Notes: a model not told the origin generated them from the sequence alone. DNA of 64,000 nucleotides from Adlercreutzia mucosicola DSM 19490 (GCF_000422625.1 NZ_AUGK01000011.1:1-64000); one strand, 5' to 3'; shown: positions 45,439 through 58,691, counted from the first letter of the stretch. Program-made: numbers and translations.

Positions 45439-46810
45439 GGTGGCCACCCACCAACAGATTCCGCTCACGCCCCATGGCGTGCTCCTTCAGGCTGGTGCCC
45501 TTGATGAGGGCGTTCTTCCCGAACTTTCCCTTTACCGCCAATACCGCCTCCTGACGGCGCCGCTCGCGAGCCTCGGCCTCCACGTCGGCGAACAGATCGA
45601 GCGTGGCGAAGTCCTCGTCGACTAGGTTGCCGAAGCCGATGTTGATCTTGCGGATGAGCCGCGTCGGATCCACGGTTTCGCGATAGAGCGCCTCTACCAG
45701 TGGGAACAGCTTAGCAAAGGAGTTCGTGCGCTCGGCGATGCGGCGCCCACCGCCGCCATGGCCGCTCCCACTGCCGCCATGGCCGCTCCCACTGCCGCCG
45801 ACGCGACGCAGGCCGTGGCCGTTCTCGAACCACTCTCCGCCCTCGGCAGCCGCCGCCTCCTCACCCGGGACGCCCGATGCTGCCACCCGTTCGCGCTGGT
45901 ACATGACCTGCAACGAGATATGGTCGGTGACCAGGTGCTTTTCCACGAGATCGAGCACAGTGTCATCGCACATCTCGCGCAGCACCATGAGACCGTCATC
46001 GAAGCTGTAGCCGCAGGGCAGCACCTGGCCGTTCATGAGCGAAGTGGACGAGGGCCTATAGGCCTTGATCTCGGCGATGGTGCAGGGCTCCAGTCCCCAG
46101 GCGTGATCGATCAGGTACTCGGCATTCACCCCGAACTCCCGATAGAGCACCGCGGGGCTCATCTCGGTGATGCCGCCCAAATCGTACACGCGATAAGATG
46201 CGAGCCTCCGCGCGATACCCGGGCCGATGTTCCAGATGTCGGTGATGGGCCGATGGGGCCAGATCTGCTCGCGGAAGCGGCGTTCGTCCAACTCGCCGAT
46301 GCCGTCATCGGCATGCTTCGCGGAGATATCGAGGGCCACCTTCGCAAGGAAGAGGTTCGGTCCGATGCCCACCGTGGCGGGGATGTCCGTCTCGGCGCGC
46401 ACCGCATCGCGCAGGGCGCTGGCGAACTCGCGGGCCGTCATATCGTAGAGGCCGAGATAGGCCGTGGCGTCGATGAAGCACTCGTCGATGGAGTACGGAT
46501 GAATGTCGTCGGGGCTCACATAGCGCAGATAGACCCCGTAGATATCCGCCGATGCCTGCATGTAGGCGCGCATGCGCGGCTTCGCCACGATGAAGTCGAT
46601 GGTCTCGGGGACTTCGAACAGCCGGCAGCGGTTGCGCACCCCGAGGGCCTTCAGCGCCGGGCTCACCGCCAGACAGATGGTGGTGACCGTGCGGTCGGGA
46701 TCGGCCACCACAAGCCGGGCCACCATGGGGTCAAGCCCACGGGCCACGCATTCCACCGAGGCGTAGAAGCTCTTCAAATCGATGCAAACGTATGTGCGCT
46801 CTTGTTCCAT
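45431..46810 (-). CDS. Y-family DNA polymerase (UvrX/UmuC-like)
   Basis: A 459-residue translesion polymerase. Palm motifs include CIDLKSFYASVEC with the catalytic Asp (about 10) and YSIDECFID (about 105). It continues with the helix-hairpin-helix segment TDIWNIGPGIARRLA and a little-finger domain. A Gly/Ser/His-rich linker (GSGSGHGG twice) in the little finger derives from a 21-bp tandem repeat. An SOS-type site and a -10 lie directly upstream, and the transcript probably starts at or next to the ATG, so it would be leaderless. It is followed by the YolD-like gene. Confidence 0.88.
   Translation of the reverse strand: MEQERTYVCIDLKSFYASVECVARGLDPMVARLVVADPDRTVTTICLAVSPALKALGVRNRCRLFEVPETIDFIVAKPRMRAYMQASADIYGVYLRYVSPDDIHPYSIDECFIDATAYLGLYDMTAREFASALRDAVRAETDIPATVGIGPNLFLAKVALDISAKHADDGIGELDERRFREQIWPHRPITDIWNIGPGIARRLASYRVYDLGGITEMSPAVLYREFGVNAEYLIDHAWGLEPCTIAEIKAYRPSSTSLMNGQVLPCGYSFDDGLMVLREMCDDTVLDLVEKHLVTDHISLQVMYQRERVAASGVPGEEAAAAEGGEWFENGHGLRRVGGSGSGHGGSGSGHGGGGRRIAERTNSFAKLFPLVEALYRETVDPTRLIRKINIGFGNLVDEDFATLDLFADVEAEARERRRQEAVLAVKGKFGKNALIKGTSLKEHAMGRERNLLVGGHRG
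45752..45793. repeat. 21-bp tandem repeat inside the polymerase gene
   Basis: A 21-bp unit beginning GCCGCCATGGCCG occurs twice in tandem plus a partial copy. It keeps the reading frame and encodes the Gly/Ser/His linker. Its copy number may vary between strains. Confidence 0.8.
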
Positions 46811-46816
46811 GGCGTC

Positions 46817-46840
46817 AGTATATCATGGAACATCGGTTCG
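46817..46840 (-). promoter_or_regulatory. SOS-type LexA site and -10 of the Y-family polymerase
   Basis: GGAACATCGGTTCG (46827-46840) matches GAAC-N4-GTTC, the Gram-positive LexA box. TATACT on the minus strand (46817-46822) lies five bases away. The expected transcript start is at about 46810, the A of the ATG. LexA binding would block the promoter. The same type of box is present before uvrA. Confidence 0.72.
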
Positions 46841-46897
46841 CTTCTTATATTCTCGGGCATTTCGGCGCGGCGCAAGCGGGAGCAGAAGCTCGTCCAC

Positions 46898-47593
46898 TCA
46901 AGAGAGCCGCCGCCTCAGGGCGCGCAGATGCTCCTTCTGCTCGGAGGCGATGCGGCGGCTCTCCACGGCCTTCTGGATGGCCTTGTTGTGCGTCCATACG
47001 TCGAGCGCTCCCGAGGCGATAACCTCCTCGGCGGCGACAGGCTGCTTCGCCAGCGCCTCGGCGAAGTACCAGGCGCGCATCATGTTCACATAGTACTCGG
47101 GACGTGAGATGCCGACGACCCACCCGAAGTACTCCGGCCGAAACCGCTCCTCCAGGAACAGCTGCATGAGCACACCGATGGCGAAGCGCACCGTGTACTC
47201 GTGGTCGCTTTCCAGCCACGCCCGCGCCTTCGCCAGCGCCGCCGTCGGGTCGGCGGCGAGCCCGCGACAGGAGAGCTGATCGCAGGTGGCCCAGTTGTCC
47301 ACGAAGGGCAGGAAGTTCTCGATGGCCCCGACAAGCCGGTCGAAATCGCGCTCCCGTGCGATGACGAACGAGTGCAGCTGGTTCTCTTCGAAGGTGCCGT
47401 GGGGCAGCGCCGCCAGAAACTCCCCCGCATCCCCGCGCCGGGCAAGCCCCTTCGCGAACTTCCGCAGATCCGGCGTGCGCACGCCCACAATAGTGGCCGC
47501 ATCAATATTCGGGATGAGCTTCGCCTGGAACGCGCGGTACCCCTCATCGGCATGGGAGGTGAGAAACGCCTCGATGTCTTCCTGAATCGCCAT
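46898..47593 (-). CDS. DNA alkylation repair protein (AlkD-like HEAT family)
   Basis: A 231-residue HEAT-repeat protein of the DNA_alkylation family. It shows IVGVRTPDLRKFAKGL (about 36-51), ENFLPFVDNWATCDQLS and YTVRFAIGVLMQLFLE, with WYFAEALAKQP later. AlkD-like members remove alkylated purines. The start at 47593 has GAGGGGG upstream. The gene precedes the polymerase on the same strand with an 87-base gap. It lies in a repair-gene neighbourhood. Confidence 0.88.
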   Translation of the reverse strand: MAIQEDIEAFLTSHADEGYRAFQAKLIPNIDAATIVGVRTPDLRKFAKGLARRGDAGEFLAALPHGTFEENQLHSFVIARERDFDRLVGAIENFLPFVDNWATCDQLSCRGLAADPTAALAKARAWLESDHEYTVRFAIGVLMQLFLEERFRPEYFGWVVGISRPEYYVNMMRAWYFAEALAKQPVAAEEVIASGALDVWTHNKAIQKAVESRRIASEQKEHLRALRRRLS

Positions 47594-47631
47594 CGTGCCC
47601 CCTCTTCCGTAAACAAAACCCATTCTAGCAC

Positions 47632-47667
47632 GCAAAAAAAGAACCCCAGCTCGCACCGGGGTTCTTT
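47632..47667 (-). terminator. terminator facing the gdhA side
   Basis: AAAGAACCCC and GGGGTTCTTT form a 10-bp stem, followed on the minus strand by a T-rich run of about seven. It lies about 180 bases after the gdhA stop and before the alkylation repair gene. Confidence 0.72.
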
Positions 47668-47700
47668 GCGCAACTCACAGGTCGTTCGTAAAGTCAGCGA

Positions 47701-47800
47701 GCGGCTCTGACACGTTTCGCATTGGCCCGCCTTTGGGTCAAGTTGGCTTCGCCAACGCCGTGCCCAAAACAAGGGGCAAGGCGAAATGCGCCAGAGCCGC
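47701..47800. repeat. 100-bp imperfect palindrome
   Basis: GCGGCTCTG (47701) and CAGAGCCGC (47792) are the outer ends. Inside, TTTCGC-type and TTGGCTTCGCCAA segments also pair, giving a near full-length hairpin centred at about 47749. It lies 48 bases after the gdhA stop. It resembles a miniature palindromic element; no gene is present. Confidence 0.65.
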
Positions 47801-47847
47801 GCAGCGTCGGCGGGTCCGTTCGTCCCGCCAGGGCGAACGGAACTCCC

Positions 47848-49247
<1,400 letters not shown>

Positions 49248-49381
49248 GGGCGGTGGGTTCGCGAACGTTGACTTATTAACTGACCGGAAACAAAGAACGC
49301 GCCCCGTTAACATTCTGGAAATGACGAGCGGTCTGAGAGGGCGGGAACAGCGCGCGACGGGCCCGGGCGGCCTCTCCCCCC

Positions 49382-50113
49382 CTACAGGGCGGCGTACACC
49401 TTCGACGAGGGAACGTTCAGGGAGGTGAGCAGCACGACGCCCACGGCCTCGCGCTCGGGGGCGTACACGATATGGGCGCCCTCGGTGCCCTCGCCGCGGC
49501 CGGGCTCGGCTTGGGAATCGTCGGTGACGATGACGGCTTGGAAGCCGTCGGTCGTGGCCAGGCACGACAGGCGCGGCACGAGGCACACGAGCGACTGGGC
49601 GCCCGCGTCCAGCAGCTCCTGGCGCAGTTTCTGCAGCTGCTTCTTGGTGGCATAGTAGTCGATGGCCACCACGCCGATCTTGCGGTCGCCAGCGTTCAGC
49701 ACCGTGGGCGTGGTGTAACGGGACAAATCGGCGATGTTCAGGGTGATGACGCCAGCGCCCTTGTCCTCGTACAGGTCGCGCACGTCCGAGGAGTACACGG
49801 GGCGCTCGCGCATGGACAGCGGCAGCTTCGACAGCTCGGCGGCCACCATGGCGCCGATGCTCTTGGGCTGTTCTGTCAGGCCGCCCTCCTGGGCGGGGGC
49901 CATGGCGGGGCGCAGGGCATCCAGCGGGTCGTAGGTGCCGTCGTAGACGATGGCGGTGTAGCCCTGCATCTGGCCGAAGGCGTCGTCGACCACCGAGGCG
50001 GCCACGTTCCAGGAGCGGCCCGTTTCGAAATAGCGCAAAAGCACGCTGCCGCCGAGAATGACGAGCAGCGCGAACACCAAGAGAGCCACTTTTTCCCGCG
50101 TGCGTTTCTTCAT
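49382..50113 (-). CDS. membrane-anchored protein of unknown function
   Basis: A 243-residue protein with an N-terminal KKR stretch and one membrane segment (about 9-28), then an extracytoplasmic domain. The domain has Rossmann-like alternations (GYTAIVYDGTYDP, IGVVAIDYYATKK, SLVCLVPRLSC, FQAVIVTDD) and no catalytic motif that I know. It is separate from gdhA and uvrA with short gaps (about 200 and 75 bases). It could be a metallophosphatase-like or capsule-synthesis-like fold, but this is a guess; function unknown. Confidence 0.7.
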   Translation of the reverse strand: MKKRTREKVALLVFALLVILGGSVLLRYFETGRSWNVAASVVDDAFGQMQGYTAIVYDGTYDPLDALRPAMAPAQEGGLTEQPKSIGAMVAAELSKLPLSMRERPVYSSDVRDLYEDKGAGVITLNIADLSRYTTPTVLNAGDRKIGVVAIDYYATKKQLQKLRQELLDAGAQSLVCLVPRLSCLATTDGFQAVIVTDDSQAEPGRGEGTEGAHIVYAPEREAVGVVLLTSLNVPSSKVYAAL

Positions 50114-50188
50114 AGCCCTTAATTATAGCGAACCCCCGCCAGGGCGAACCCGACGGGGGCCGATGTCCACGAGATGGGCGCGGCAGCC

Positions 50189-53104
<2,916 letters not shown>

Positions 53105-53188
53105 AGATCGCTTCGTTTCCTTCGCGGACGTGACGCAGCGGGCGCCCTCGTCGGCGGCCCGCTGCCAGTTTCTTCGATTCGTCGGCCT

Positions 53189-53240
53189 ATTGTAGTGGGG
53201 AACGGGCGGCGATGCCAGCCCTAAAGGGAACTTTTGTTCG
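53189..53240 (-). promoter_or_regulatory. SOS-type LexA site and -10 of uvrA
   Basis: GGAACTTTTGTTCG (53227-53240) fits GAAC-N4-GTTC and has the same outer bases as the site before the Y-family polymerase. TACAAT (minus, 53189-53194) lies 33 bases from it, so the box sits just beyond the -35 region. Together the two sites suggest a LexA regulon. Confidence 0.65.
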
Positions 53241-53318
53241 CCTTCATGGAATCTTCGCAGGGGTCAGCCCGGAACAGGCCGATGGCCGGCGCGGACGGGG
53301 CCAGAGAAGCGGAAACCC

Positions 53319-54623
53319 CTAGCCGATGGCCGGAGCGGCGTCCTCCCCCGCTGCCGCGGACGTCTCATCAACGGGGACGAGGGCCGGGTTGCGCTTCTTG
53401 TGGAAGGCGCGCAGGGTCAGCCGTGCGGTCTTGCGACGCGGACGGGGCGCGCGCACCGTGGCCACGACGAAGGCGCAGGACGCGGCCAGGATCACGGCCA
53501 TGACGGCGAACACCACGGGGAAGGACGTCGCCCCCAGAAGCGCGCCGGCAACCAGCCCCGTCACAGCCGAGCCAGCATAGGCCACCAGGTTGATGGAGGC
53601 GAGAATGGCCGATACCTGCAGCACGTTCACTTCCAGAAGCAGCATGCGCAGGGCCGTGGCCAAACAGGCGCCCATGGAGAAGCTGAACACCGCGCAGGCC
53701 GCCATGAAGGCCAGCTCGGCTCCCGTAGCCACGAACAGGGCGAGGGCCGCCGTAGAGGCCACCACCACGGCGAAGGACACCGCCAGGGCCTTCTTCGGAT
53801 GGAACTTCTGCACCGCCGGGCCGCCGAGGACGCTGGGGGCCATGGCCAGAGCCAGGATGATCGAGCCCGCGAAGGGCGAGGCGGCTCCGAAGCAGGTGTA
53901 GGCGATGGGAGCCGAGAACGACTGAAAGAAGCAGCCCACCATCCATGTGGCCAGATACACCACGGCCACGGCCACGAACAGGCGGCGGCCGTCGCGGGGC
54001 ACGAAGACGCGCGGGCGAATGGAGGCTCGCAGCGACACCGTGCGGTCGAGGGGCTCGTGAATGAGCGGCATGAGGAACAGGCAGATCGCCAGGATGGCGA
54101 TCATGAGGCCGTAGATGACCGTGAGGTTCTCCACCACATCGTAGAGCACGCCCACGCCGATGGAGCCGATCATGATGCCGAACATGGCCCCGCAGCTGGC
54201 CACGGTGGAGCCCCAGCCGAGGTGCCTCTCCCCCACGCAGTCGATGACCAGCGATGACACGGCACTCATGCCGAAGCCGGCCGAGAGCCCCTGGACGAAA
54301 CGGGCCGCGAGCACATCGGCGCCGCTGGCCGCGCGCAGGAACATGATGCAGCCGAAGATGGCGAGCATGACCGTGAGACAGGCGATGGGCACGCGCCCGA
54401 AGGAGTCGGAGATGCGGCCGGCGAACAGCAGGGTCAGCGTGACGCCGACAAGATAGGTGAACATGGTGTTCGAGATGTCGGCCGTGGTCAGACCGATGGT
54501 GGCCTGGTAGTCGGCGTACAGCGGAATGGGCACCGCCGTGGCGGCGAAGATGGCCAGAAACGCGGCGGTCGCGAGGGCGAATCCGCGCAGCGATTGGGCG
54601 TCGGTGAGCTCTGCCTTGTGCAT
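53319..54623 (-). CDS. MFS transporter
   Basis: A 434-residue major facilitator with about 12 membrane segments. It has PIPLYADYQATIG after segment 1, FAGRISDSFGR between segments 2 and 3, and ARFVQGLSAGFGMSAVSSLV in segments 4-5. The C-terminal tail is basic, then acidic. The start at 54623 has GGAGAAAAGG upstream. It stands alone, with a promoter upstream. The substrate is unknown; drug or metabolite export is typical of this branch. Confidence 0.82.
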   Translation of the reverse strand: MHKAELTDAQSLRGFALATAAFLAIFAATAVPIPLYADYQATIGLTTADISNTMFTYLVGVTLTLLFAGRISDSFGRVPIACLTVMLAIFGCIMFLRAASGADVLAARFVQGLSAGFGMSAVSSLVIDCVGERHLGWGSTVASCGAMFGIMIGSIGVGVLYDVVENLTVIYGLMIAILAICLFLMPLIHEPLDRTVSLRASIRPRVFVPRDGRRLFVAVAVVYLATWMVGCFFQSFSAPIAYTCFGAASPFAGSIILALAMAPSVLGGPAVQKFHPKKALAVSFAVVVASTAALALFVATGAELAFMAACAVFSFSMGACLATALRMLLLEVNVLQVSAILASINLVAYAGSAVTGLVAGALLGATSFPVVFAVMAVILAASCAFVVATVRAPRPRRKTARLTLRAFHKKRNPALVPVDETSAAAGEDAAPAIG

Positions 54624-54940
54624 CCTTTTCTCCGTGTGCGTTCGAGTTTGCCAGCCGTGCCCTCCGCCGCGGCATCGATGGGGCCGTTGCGGGAAGGTGC
54701 GAGCAGTATGAACCTCGCACGCGGGGAATTCAAGGGGAAATGCCAAGTTCGCCGCTTAGCGATGAAACGGCCCCACTAGGCGCTCGGAGCCGACGGGGCG
54801 ACGCCCGTGCGAAGCCGTATCGGGGCCGCTTGCCGCGAGTGCTCCCAGCCGGCGCGGCGACGGGCGCTCTGGCAGCCTGCGAGATGGTCGGCGACCCGGT
54901 TGCCGCCGCCGTCCCGCCAGTCGATGGTCGCGGCGAGAAC
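54624..54940. other. intergenic stretch, promoter region of the MFS gene
   Basis: This 317-base gap holds the MFS promoter (54705-54733) and nothing else that I can support. Long frames across it on the plus strand have no ribosome binding site and no family match. Confidence 0.5.
54705..54733 (-). promoter_or_regulatory. promoter of the MFS gene
   Basis: On the minus strand TTGAAT and CATACT are 17 bases apart. The expected leader is about 75 bases. Confidence 0.5.
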
Positions 54941-55039
54941 CTACATTACCACGTGGGAGGCGGATTGCATGAGATAGGGGATGTAGGCGAGGACGACGAG
55001 GGCGGCCCAGAAGAGCATCTTGGCTTTCTTGCGACTCAT
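54941..55039 (-). CDS. 32-residue single-pass membrane microprotein
   Basis: A short frame with a strong GGGAGG ribosome binding site four bases before the ATG. The product starts MSRKKAK, a positively charged end, followed by one hydrophobic segment (about 8-24: MLFWAALVVLAYIPYLM) and a short tail. This charge pattern predicts a cytoplasmic N-terminus. I do not recognise a family. It lies downstream of xerC on the same strand, in a gap of about 680 bases. Confidence 0.6.
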   Translation of the reverse strand: MSRKKAKMLFWAALVVLAYIPYLMQSASHVVM

Positions 55040-55301
55040 GGTTCCTCCCTTCGGCGGCGACGATCGCCCCGGCGGGGCAACCGTCTCTGTAACCTAGGGC
55101 GATTCTCCCACAGGGCGCCCCGGGCCCTGACCGCGCAGGTTAACCGTAGCGCCCGCGCAACGAGCCTGAAAATACCGCGGAACACCTCCGTTGGGGAATT
55201 GTTGATTGGAAGAGGCGACGGGCTGGCCTGAGGGCAGACCCGCGCCCGTGCGGGCGGCCTGAAGCCCGCCCTCCCGGGGCCACCTCCCCCTTTTTTTCCG
55301 A
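55040..55301. other. gap between xerC and the microprotein
   Basis: A stem of the type CGGGCGGCCTGAAGCCCG with GGGC/GCCC arms is near 55248-55274. A run of seven T (plus strand) is near 55291. It is not a clear terminator for the minus-strand xerC. No gene is visible. Confidence 0.4.
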
Positions 55302-56294
55302 CTAGGCTCGGGGATGGGCAAGCTTGTGTATGTCCTTCAGGCGGTCAGGGCTCACGTGGGTGTAGATCTGGGTGGTGGACAGGCTCGCGTGGCCCAGCAT
55401 GTCCTGAACGCTGCGCAGATCGGCACCGCCCTCCAAAAGGTCGGTGGCGAAGGAGTGGCGCATGGCGTGGGGCGACAGGCCCTCGTCGAGGCCGGCCAGG
55501 CGCAGGGCGCGCTTGAACATCTTGCGGATGGCATCGGGACTGACTCCGTTGCCGCGATTGGACACGAAGAAGTAGTCGCTCTCGCGCTCCCCCAGCAGCT
55601 GCGGCCGTGCCTCGCGCTGGTAGCGCTCCATAATGCGGGCCGCCGTGCGCGAGAGCGGCACGATGCGCTCCTTGGCACGCTTGCCGAACACCTTCACCTC
55701 GAGGGCGGAAAAGTTCACCCATGCCTCGAGCAAGCCCGATGCCTCCGATACACGGGCTCCGCAAGAGAAGAGGAACTCCAGAATGGCCTGATCGCGCATG
55801 TCCGCCGGCGTCTGCTCACGGGGCTCGCCGAAGGCATCCTCGTCTCCGAACACCCCGAGCAGCGTGACCATATCGGCATTGGTGATGACCTTGGGCAGGC
55901 GGCGCTCCCCCTTCGGCGCCTGGGCCACGCAGGCCGGGTCGTTCATCGTGCGCCCGGTGCGGTTCATCCATCGATAGAACGACCGCAGCGCCGAGAGGTG
56001 CCGCTTGATGGTAGTGCGAGCATAGCGCGCCTGGTCGAGCTCGGCCAGGTAGCGCCGCAGCTGGCGATAGGTCACTTCGCGGGGGTGGACGTTCGCCCGC
56101 CGCGCCCAGCGCAAATACCCCAGCACGTCGTCGCGGTAGGCCCGCACCGTATGGGGCGAGGCGCCGCGTTCCACGGCGAGGGCGGCGCAGAAGGCCTCCA
56201 CGTCCTCGAAGCCTGGCAGCGACGCGTCCTCAGCCGACAGTTCCATGCGCTGCGCCCTATCGGAGGCGCGCCCCTCCCCCGCAGCCGCCGTCAT
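55302..56294 (-). CDS. xerC: tyrosine recombinase XerC-like
   Basis: A 330-residue tyrosine recombinase. Residues about 25-115 are the SAM-like core-binding domain (VERGASPHTVRAYRDDV). The catalytic set is complete: Arg in GARVSEASGL, Lys in FGKRAKERIV, HAMRHSFAT, and HASLSTTQIYTH with the nucleophilic Tyr. It follows trmFO, a common order in Gram-positive bacteria, and its ATG overlaps the trmFO stop. A later start at 56246 would give 314 residues. A role in chromosome dimer resolution is likely. Confidence 0.82.
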   Translation of the reverse strand: MTAAAGEGRASDRAQRMELSAEDASLPGFEDVEAFCAALAVERGASPHTVRAYRDDVLGYLRWARRANVHPREVTYRQLRRYLAELDQARYARTTIKRHLSALRSFYRWMNRTGRTMNDPACVAQAPKGERRLPKVITNADMVTLLGVFGDEDAFGEPREQTPADMRDQAILEFLFSCGARVSEASGLLEAWVNFSALEVKVFGKRAKERIVPLSRTAARIMERYQREARPQLLGERESDYFFVSNRGNGVSPDAIRKMFKRALRLAGLDEGLSPHAMRHSFATDLLEGGADLRSVQDMLGHASLSTTQIYTHVSPDRLKDIHKLAHPRA

Positions 56295-57658
56295 CGCGGC
56301 ATCAGGCCTACAGCGTCCAGGGCCTCGCGGTAGGAGGCCAGGGCCGCCTCGGCGCGGGCCGCATAGGCGCCGTAGCGCTCGCGCTTGTTGCGCACGGGCG
56401 GCTCCAAGGGCCGCATCAGACCGAAGTTCACGTGCATCGGCTGGTAGTCCGTCGTGGCCTCATCGGTCGCGTAGGCCAGCAGCGCGCCGTACACCGTCTC
56501 GGGGGGCAGCGGCGGCAGGGCCACGCCCCGCAGGTCGGCCGCCACCGCCAAGGCCCCGTGCAGCCCCGATCGGATGGCCTCGCAGTAGCCCTCGGTGCCG
56601 GCGAGCTGGCCCACCACGTACACGGGCACGCCCACGGCGCGGGCGGCCTCGGTGCCCAGGCGGCCATGATCGTCCAGCAAATGCGGCGCATCGATGAAGG
56701 TGTTGCGGTGCATCACGCCGTAACGGGCGAACTCGGCGTTCTCCAGCCCCGGAATCATGCGAAACACCCGGCGCTGCTCGGGGAAGGTCAGGTTGGTCTG
56801 GAAGCCGACGAGGTTGTAGCTCTGCCCGCAGGCGTCCTCGGCCCGCAGCTGCAGGGCGGCCCAGGGACGCCGTCCCGTACGGGGATCGGTCAGCCCCACG
56901 GGCTTCAGCGTGCCGAAGCGCGGCGCGTCGCGACCCGCGCGGGCGATCTCCTCGATGGGCTGGCAGGCCTGGAACAGGTCCCGGCTCTCGAAGTCTTTCG
57001 CGATAACCCGCTCGGCCGCCAGCAGCTCGTCGACGAACCGCTCGTACTCGTCGCGCTCGAAGGGCGCGTTCAGATAGTCGCCGCCCTGGTCGGCGTCCTC
57101 GTAGCGGCTCTGGCGGAAGACGCGCTCCCGATCGATGGAGTCCGCCATGATCACCGGCGCCGCCGCATCGTAGAAGGCCAGCGCGTCGCTGCCCGTGAGA
57201 TCGCGCAGCGATGCCGACAGGGCGTCGGAGGTGAGCGGGCCGGAGGCCAGCACGATGGCATCGGCGCCCGCCACCAGGGCCGCCACGTCGGTCGCCTCCT
57301 GACGGCACAGCTCGATCAGAGGGTGATCCTGCACCTGCGCGGTGATCATCTGCGAGAACAGCACGCGGTCCACGGCCAGGGCTCCGCCCGCCGCCACCGC
57401 CGTGCGCTGGGCCGCCTCCAGCAGCGGCGAGCCCAGCAGGGCCAGTTCGCGCTTCAACAGCCCCGCCGCGCTGTCGGGCTTCGTGCTCTTGAGCGAGTTG
57501 GAGCAGACGAGCTCCGCCAAGCCGTCGGTATGGTGGACGGGGGTGGGGCACATCGGGCGCATCTCGATGAGACGCACCGCTATGCCGCGGTTCGCCAGAT
57601 CGAGCGCCGCCTCGCTGCCCGCGAGACCGCCGCCTACTATGGTCACATGGTATGTCAT
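56291..57658 (-). CDS. trmFO: methylenetetrahydrofolate-tRNA-(uracil-5-)-methyltransferase
   Basis: A 455-residue folate/FAD enzyme that forms 5-methyluridine 54 in tRNA. The N-terminal FAD motif is VTIVGGGLAGSEAALDLANRG-like (about 4-22), followed by ELVCSNSLKS, PLTSDALS and YDAAAPVIM. The C-terminal VVGQLAGTEGYCEA is the second FAD motif. The ATG at 57658 is preferred over a TTG 18 bases upstream. It lies 81 bases after dprA in a housekeeping series. Confidence 0.93.
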   Translation of the reverse strand: MTYHVTIVGGGLAGSEAALDLANRGIAVRLIEMRPMCPTPVHHTDGLAELVCSNSLKSTKPDSAAGLLKRELALLGSPLLEAAQRTAVAAGGALAVDRVLFSQMITAQVQDHPLIELCRQEATDVAALVAGADAIVLASGPLTSDALSASLRDLTGSDALAFYDAAAPVIMADSIDRERVFRQSRYEDADQGGDYLNAPFERDEYERFVDELLAAERVIAKDFESRDLFQACQPIEEIARAGRDAPRFGTLKPVGLTDPRTGRRPWAALQLRAEDACGQSYNLVGFQTNLTFPEQRRVFRMIPGLENAEFARYGVMHRNTFIDAPHLLDDHGRLGTEAARAVGVPVYVVGQLAGTEGYCEAIRSGLHGALAVAADLRGVALPPLPPETVYGALLAYATDEATTDYQPMHVNFGLMRPLEPPVRNKRERYGAYAARAEAALASYREALDAVGLMPR

Positions 57659-57739
57659 AGCCCAACAGGATACCAAATAACGGCACCGAGATGCCGGTCA
57701 TTTGGGGCGGAGCGCCCCAGGGCGCGGAAATCGCACGAC

Positions 57740-58690
57740 TCATCGACGCCCCCGTCCCGCCCCCACGCGCGGCCCGTAGCGGCCATCCGGGTACTGGGCG
57801 ATCAGCCCATCGCGCTGGGCCGTGGCCAGCCACACCACGAGCCAGGTGAGCGCGTCGCCCCGCGGGTGATGGCTCTGGGCGAGGCTGCGCAGCGCCTCCA
57901 TGCCGAGGGGCTCGGCGCGCAGGGCGTCGAGCAGCGCCTCCTCAGCCGTGGGCGTCCCCCCAGGCGCGGCTGCCCCGTCCGCTGCGGGAGGCGTCGGTTC
58001 CTTCAAACAGCCGTAGGCGGAGAACAGGGCGTCAGCAAAGGACTCGTCGTCGATGATGGGCAGCGCGCCCTGGTACAGCAGCCGGTTGGCGCCCCGCGAG
58101 TTCTCGGACGTGATGGCCCCCGGCACCACCCACACCTCGCGGCCGGCGGCCAGGGCCTCGTCGGCCGTGGAGAAGGTGCCCGAGGGAAGCCCCGCCTCCA
58201 CGATGAGCGTGGCGCGGGCCAGCCCCGCTATGAGCCGGTTGCGCTCGCGAAACGTATAGGGCAGGGGCATGAAGTCCCAAGGCTGCTCGGACACCACGGC
58301 ACCGCCGCCATCGACGATGCGCTGGAAGAGCCCGGCATTCTCGGCGGGATAAAGCTGGTTGCAGCCGCCCCCGAGGAAGGCCACTGTGGGGCAGCCCGCG
58401 GCCAGGGCGGCCTCGTGGGCCACGGCATCGCAGCCCCGCGCTCCACCGGACACGATGACGATGCCCCGCTCGGCCGCCATCGAGGCGAAGCGCTTCGCCG
58501 CCGAGCGCCCATAGGGCGTCGCTCGGCGCGCGCCCACCACAGCCAGCCCCGGGCGCAGGGCATCGGACGCACCCACGCCGTACAGGTGCTCGGGCGGTTT
58601 GGGAATGGCCCGCAGCAAGGCGGGGAACTGGTCGTCCTGCGGGGTCAACTCGAAGCGCTCCCCCGTCAGCTTCAGCGTCTTCACGGGCAT
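57740..58690 (-). CDS. dprA: DNA processing protein DprA
   Basis: A 316-residue protein with the DprA/Smf Rossmann-like core: VVGARRATPYGRSAAKRFA, VSGGARGCDAVAHEAAL, and VVPGAITSENSRGANRLLYQGA (about 60-235). A short winged-helix-like tail is at about 250-310. It binds single-stranded DNA and loads RecA during transformation. AGGAGG lies eight bases before the ATG. It starts one base after the comM stop. Confidence 0.93.
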   Translation of the reverse strand: MPVKTLKLTGERFELTPQDDQFPALLRAIPKPPEHLYGVGASDALRPGLAVVGARRATPYGRSAAKRFASMAAERGIVIVSGGARGCDAVAHEAALAAGCPTVAFLGGGCNQLYPAENAGLFQRIVDGGGAVVSEQPWDFMPLPYTFRERNRLIAGLARATLIVEAGLPSGTFSTADEALAAGREVWVVPGAITSENSRGANRLLYQGALPIIDDESFADALFSAYGCLKEPTPPAADGAAAPGGTPTAEEALLDALRAEPLGMEALRSLAQSHHPRGDALTWLVVWLATAQRDGLIAQYPDGRYGPRVGAGRGRR

Positions 58691-58691
58691 C

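Noticed and set aside
45752-45793. CRISPR-like repeat
   Set aside because: The units are directly adjacent without spacers and lie in frame within the polymerase gene.
54740-55231. 163-codon plus-strand frame
   Set aside because: No start signal; it covers the better-supported minus-strand microprotein and a promoter.
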